A stretch of DNA of 64,000 bases, taken from the NCBI RefSeq assembly GCF_011043555.1, contig NZ_JAAKGS010000011.1, positions 1-64,000 on the forward strand, in the 5' to 3' direction. The translations under genes and the position numbers were made by a program. Below, one piece after another: positions 61,652 to 64,000 of the stretch (within the stretch, counting starts at the first letter, position 1; the number at the start of each line of letters is the position of its first letter). The notes under the pieces are model-generated. The model searched no databases, was not told the origin of the DNA, and worked only from the letters and a program-made list of their open reading frames with translations. The stretch is from Sphingobacterium sp. SGR-19. GTDB lineage: Bacteria > Bacteroidota > Bacteroidia > Sphingobacteriales > Sphingobacteriaceae.

Positions 61652-61682
61652 TATAAATGTAATGATAGTTGTTACATTTATA
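61652..61682. promoter_or_regulatory. Palindromic operator TATAAATGTAA-N9-TTACATTTATA before the rrf2-like gene
   Basis: Eleven-base perfect arms with the same nine-base spacer as the operator at 61181, located 23-53 bases before the regulator's start codon, where a promoter must lie. Confidence 0.75.
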
Positions 61683-61714
61683 ATTTAATGGCGCTGTGAT
61701 TTTCGTTCTAACCT

Positions 61715-62521
61715 TTATTTGCCCTGCTCCACTCGTTCGAGTGCTTCGCTGTGTTTCGGTTTAAATTTGAAGTTTTGGAAATCGTGTCCTGTCGGTATAT
61801 CTAACTCGAGACTTTTGAGTTCGGCAATTTCAACTTTCAGGTTATGGCCGTTGAAGTCCAACACGTGTCCACCTTGTTTGGTATCGGCAGAAAGGAAATG
61901 CAGATGAAAGCCACTGATCTGTATCCCGTTCAGATATTCGGGAAGATGGTAACCGACCAAGGTTCCTTCAGTATTCTGGATGTCGAAAAACTGTTGTTTA
62001 TCTAGAATCGTCGAGAGTAGGGGAAAAGGCTCTGCCTTCACGGGTGGAAATGCTCTTGTTTTAACATGACCGAAGTCGCCCGTAATCTTAATGGCATACA
62101 TTGCATTTATATTTCTCAAACCATCTTTTATGACTTCCAATAAATTCTGTTGTTCAGTGGCATTATTTACATAGAATACGGTGTCCGCTTTGAAAAAGGT
62201 AACAGTAGAAAAAGCTGTTTTGTAATCGTTATCTAATACCACTGTTTCCCCTGTAGCTTTTGTTTGATAGGCTTTCCCGTCAAGCATTGTCAGTTCACCG
62301 TCCAACATATCAGGGGCACCGATACCAAAATCGCCCTTTAGCTTTAAGTCCTTGATTGGAAGTGTCCCTTTGTAAAGACCACCAATAAAGGCTTCAATAA
62401 TACCATAATTGTACAATATATCATACCTTGAAGGTGCGCTGATTTGTTGTGAAAATCCGTTTAATCCGACGCAGACTAAAGCCGTAGTAAGCATGTTGTT
62501 TAATTTCATCGTTCTCATCAT
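61715..62521 (-). CDS. budA: Acetolactate decarboxylase with export signal
   Basis: The body matches alpha-acetolactate decarboxylase: YNYGIIEAFIGGLYKGTLPIKDLKLKGDFGIGAPDMLDGELTMLDGKAY, LVGYHLPEYLNGIQISGFHLHFLSADTKQGGHVLDF with the zinc-binding H-x-H and GGH histidines. The enzyme turns acetolactate into acetoin and CO2. A signal peptide is visible at the N terminus (MKLNNMLTTALVCVGLNGFSQQ), which suggests periplasmic or secreted location, as known for some Gram-positive AlsD/ALDC; cytoplasmic BudA lacks it. MMRTM offers two starts (62521, 62509). No acetolactate synthase adjoins. The Rrf2-type gene is 85 bases downstream on the same strand. Confidence 0.92.
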   Translation of the reverse strand: MMRTMKLNNMLTTALVCVGLNGFSQQISAPSRYDILYNYGIIEAFIGGLYKGTLPIKDLKLKGDFGIGAPDMLDGELTMLDGKAYQTKATGETVVLDNDYKTAFSTVTFFKADTVFYVNNATEQQNLLEVIKDGLRNINAMYAIKITGDFGHVKTRAFPPVKAEPFPLLSTILDKQQFFDIQNTEGTLVGYHLPEYLNGIQISGFHLHFLSADTKQGGHVLDFNGHNLKVEIAELKSLELDIPTGHDFQNFKFKPKHSEALERVEQGK

Positions 62522-62548
62522 ATTTGATTACCGCAAAATTAAGGTCAA

Positions 62549-63298
62549 CTACACTGCCGTATACCCACCATCGATATTGTAGTAGCTACCGTTGATAAAT
62601 GTGGCGTCGTCCGTACTCAAAAACAACGCTAGCTGAGCCACTTCTTCTGCTTTTCCAAGTCTACCTATCGGATGCTTTGCGACTAAGGCATCTTTCTGTT
62701 CAGAAGGAAGCTTGTCCAGCAAAGGGGTGTCGATATAGCCTGGACCTATTGCATTAACCCTGATGTTCTGACTGGCATATTCTATACCGAAGTTGCGTGT
62801 CAATCCAAGTACAGCATGTTTTGCAGCGGCATAGCCAACCGAACCTGGCACAGCCGTGATACTATGGATAGAGCCCATATTGATAATAACACCGCCCCCG
62901 TTTTTCAGCATCTGCTGCGTCGCGTATTTGCAGCCATAGAATACGCCGTTAAGGTTGATGTCGATGATGGTTTTCCAGTCTTCGATGCTCAAGTCTGCAC
63001 CCATAGCCTGCTTGCCCCCAATACCCGCGTTGTTGCACGCAATGTCCAACCGGCCGTATTGCTCGACGGTCTTCGCGACCAAACGTTCTACGTCTTCTGC
63101 TGATGCGGTATCCGCTTTGACAAAAATAGCATCGCCACCTTCTTTCTTGATAAGTTCAACCACGTCATTTCCGTGAGATTCGTTGATGTCCGAAACAACG
63201 ACTTTAGCTCCTTCTTGTGCATACAGCACTGCAATGGCTTTACCGATGCCCGAACCCGCGCCGGTAACATAGGCCACTTTGTTTTGCAACTTGCTCAT
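62549..63298 (-). CDS. Short-chain dehydrogenase/reductase (classical SDR)
   Basis: From ATG 63298 (MSKLQNKVAYVTG) the protein has 249 residues and all classical SDR motifs: GAGSGIG for NAD(P) binding, NNAG, the catalytic Ser in NMGSIHS and Tyr/Lys in YAAAKH, and the C-terminal GSYYNIDGGYTAV. The acidic residue after the second strand (VSDINE) favours NAD. It resembles glucose/cyclohexanol-type dehydrogenases of the FabG-like group; substrate unknown. It lies 27 bases upstream of the acetolactate decarboxylase gene on the same strand, so the two may be co-transcribed, which would fit reduction of acetoin or diacetyl (inference). Confidence 0.92.
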   Translation of the reverse strand: MSKLQNKVAYVTGAGSGIGKAIAVLYAQEGAKVVVSDINESHGNDVVELIKKEGGDAIFVKADTASAEDVERLVAKTVEQYGRLDIACNNAGIGGKQAMGADLSIEDWKTIIDINLNGVFYGCKYATQQMLKNGGGVIINMGSIHSITAVPGSVGYAAAKHAVLGLTRNFGIEYASQNIRVNAIGPGYIDTPLLDKLPSEQKDALVAKHPIGRLGKAEEVAQLALFLSTDDATFINGSYYNIDGGYTAV

Positions 63299-63395
63299 AG
63301 TGATTTTTTTATGCTTAAATGTACGAAACCGTGATGATTTATTCAAAACGCACAGGTGAGTTTGATTGCATCATCATCGATAAAGAATAAACGAC

Positions 63396-63437
63396 AAAAG
63401 CGCATGTTTGTTTGTTTTTACAAAACATGCGCTTTTT
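63396..63437 (-). terminator. Rho-independent terminator (may work both ways)
   Basis: A 14-base stem (AAAAGCGCATGTTT with AAACATGCGCTTTT) and T-rich ends on both strands lies between the two SDR genes, 59 bases past the stop of the upstream one at 63496. Confidence 0.85.
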
Positions 63438-63495
63438 GTACGTCTCTATGAACTGGAAGATGCTGATCCTTGTTGTTCATTAAAGCGAAAAAGAG

Positions 63496-64000
63496 CTATC
63501 GCGTGGTGTAGCCTCCGTTGGCGAAGATTGTTTGTCCGGTAATCCACCATCCTGCCGTTACTAAGAATTCGACCAAGGGAGCGATATCTTTGATATCGGT
63601 AAGGCCGCCTAGTGCCGACGCTGATTTGTGGTAGGCTACGGCGTCTTCGGTTTCTTGGCCGTAGAAGAATGGTGTATCCATCGGGCCCGGCGCAACGGCT
63701 GTAACGGAAATGCCCCTGTTACCAAACTCTTTGGAAGCGGCGCGGGTAAAGTGCTCGACAGGAGCCTTCATACCTTCATAGGTAGAATAAAGACCTGTGT
63801 AGGCGGCTAGCAACGAGGTTACGATAGTACATATCTTTCCATTGTCATTCAATTTTTTTCCTGCTTCCTGGATGAAGAAATAGGCTACTTTGGAATTGAT
63901 GTCGCTCATGCTATCGTATTCTGCTTCCGTCGTATCTACGAACGGTTTCTTCAATACTTTTCCCACGGTATTGATCGCAATATCAATACCGCCAAATTTT
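63496..64000 (-). CDS. Short-chain dehydrogenase/reductase, N-terminal part outside the window
   Basis: The reading frame is open to the window edge (KFGGIDIAINTVGKVLKKPFVDTT...), so the first ~80 residues including the nucleotide-binding motif are missing. Visible SDR features are the NTVG variant of the NNAG motif, the catalytic pair in YEGMK, the PGPMDTPFF stretch and the C-terminal WITGQTIFANGGYTTR. The NTVG form marks it as a divergent SDR, different from its neighbour at 62549. A strong terminator follows its stop, so it is the last gene of its transcript. Confidence 0.88.
   Translation of the reverse strand, partial: KFGGIDIAINTVGKVLKKPFVDTTEAEYDSMSDINSKVAYFFIQEAGKKLNDNGKICTIVTSLLAAYTGLYSTYEGMKAPVEHFTRAASKEFGNRGISVTAVAPGPMDTPFFYGQETEDAVAYHKSASALGGLTDIKDIAPLVEFLVTAGWWITGQTIFANGGYTTR

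Overview
The window is chromosomal DNA of a Bacteroidota bacterium, most likely of the family Sphingobacteriaceae (family level is inference). Evidence: three SusC/SusD pairs, FecI-type sigma/FecR pairs, a hybrid two-component system (HTCS), DUF3826 and DUF5117/5118-type proteins, and several promoters of the Bacteroidota type (TTG, about 20 bases, TAnnTTTG). No tRNA, rRNA, CRISPR array, transposase or integrase was seen.

Layout. (1) 1-1935: a broken quinone-reductase gene, an HxlR repressor and a divergent NmrA-type reductase with a striking triple operator between them. (2) 2188-13687: a SusD-less nutrient locus on one strand: TonB-dependent receptor, two paralogous beta-helix lipoproteins, an exported purple-acid-phosphatase-like enzyme and a 1356-residue HTCS. 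(3) 13914-15050: a membrane-anchored MBL-fold hydrolase. (4) 15100-28899: a 13.6-kb stretch bounded by 152-base direct repeats (147/152 identical) that carries a beta-propeller lipoprotein, a gene remnant, an ECF sigma/FecR/SusC/SusD/sulfatase locus, a small lipoprotein and a Kef-type antiporter whose 3' end forms the right repeat. (5) 28996-36034: a NarL-type two-component pair, DUF3826 protein, bestrophin, MscS channel and an OYE-family reductase. (6) 36373-44817: a Crp/Fnr regulator, then a second ECF sigma/FecR/SusC/SusD locus ending in a glycerophosphodiester phosphodiesterase. (7) 44898-58103: a small envelope protein, a LytS/LytTR pair, and a second LytS-type kinase and LytTR regulator that bracket a metalloprotease/SusC/SusD operon. 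(8) 58122-64000, all on the minus strand: TerC protein, Fe-alcohol dehydrogenase, QorB-like reductase and its probable Rrf2 repressor, an exported acetolactate decarboxylase and two SDRs.

How the parts work together. Four outer-membrane uptake loci sit side by side, each with its own regulatory logic. The two SusC proteins with an STN signalling domain are next to sigma/FecR pairs; the two receptors lacking STN are next to an HTCS or a LytS/LytTR pair. Two of the four loci end in phosphoester hydrolases, one in a sulfatase and one carries a metalloprotease, so the island looks specialised for sulfated, phosphorylated and peptide material (inference). Both ends of the window hold small redox and electrophile-response modules with well-formed palindromic operators.
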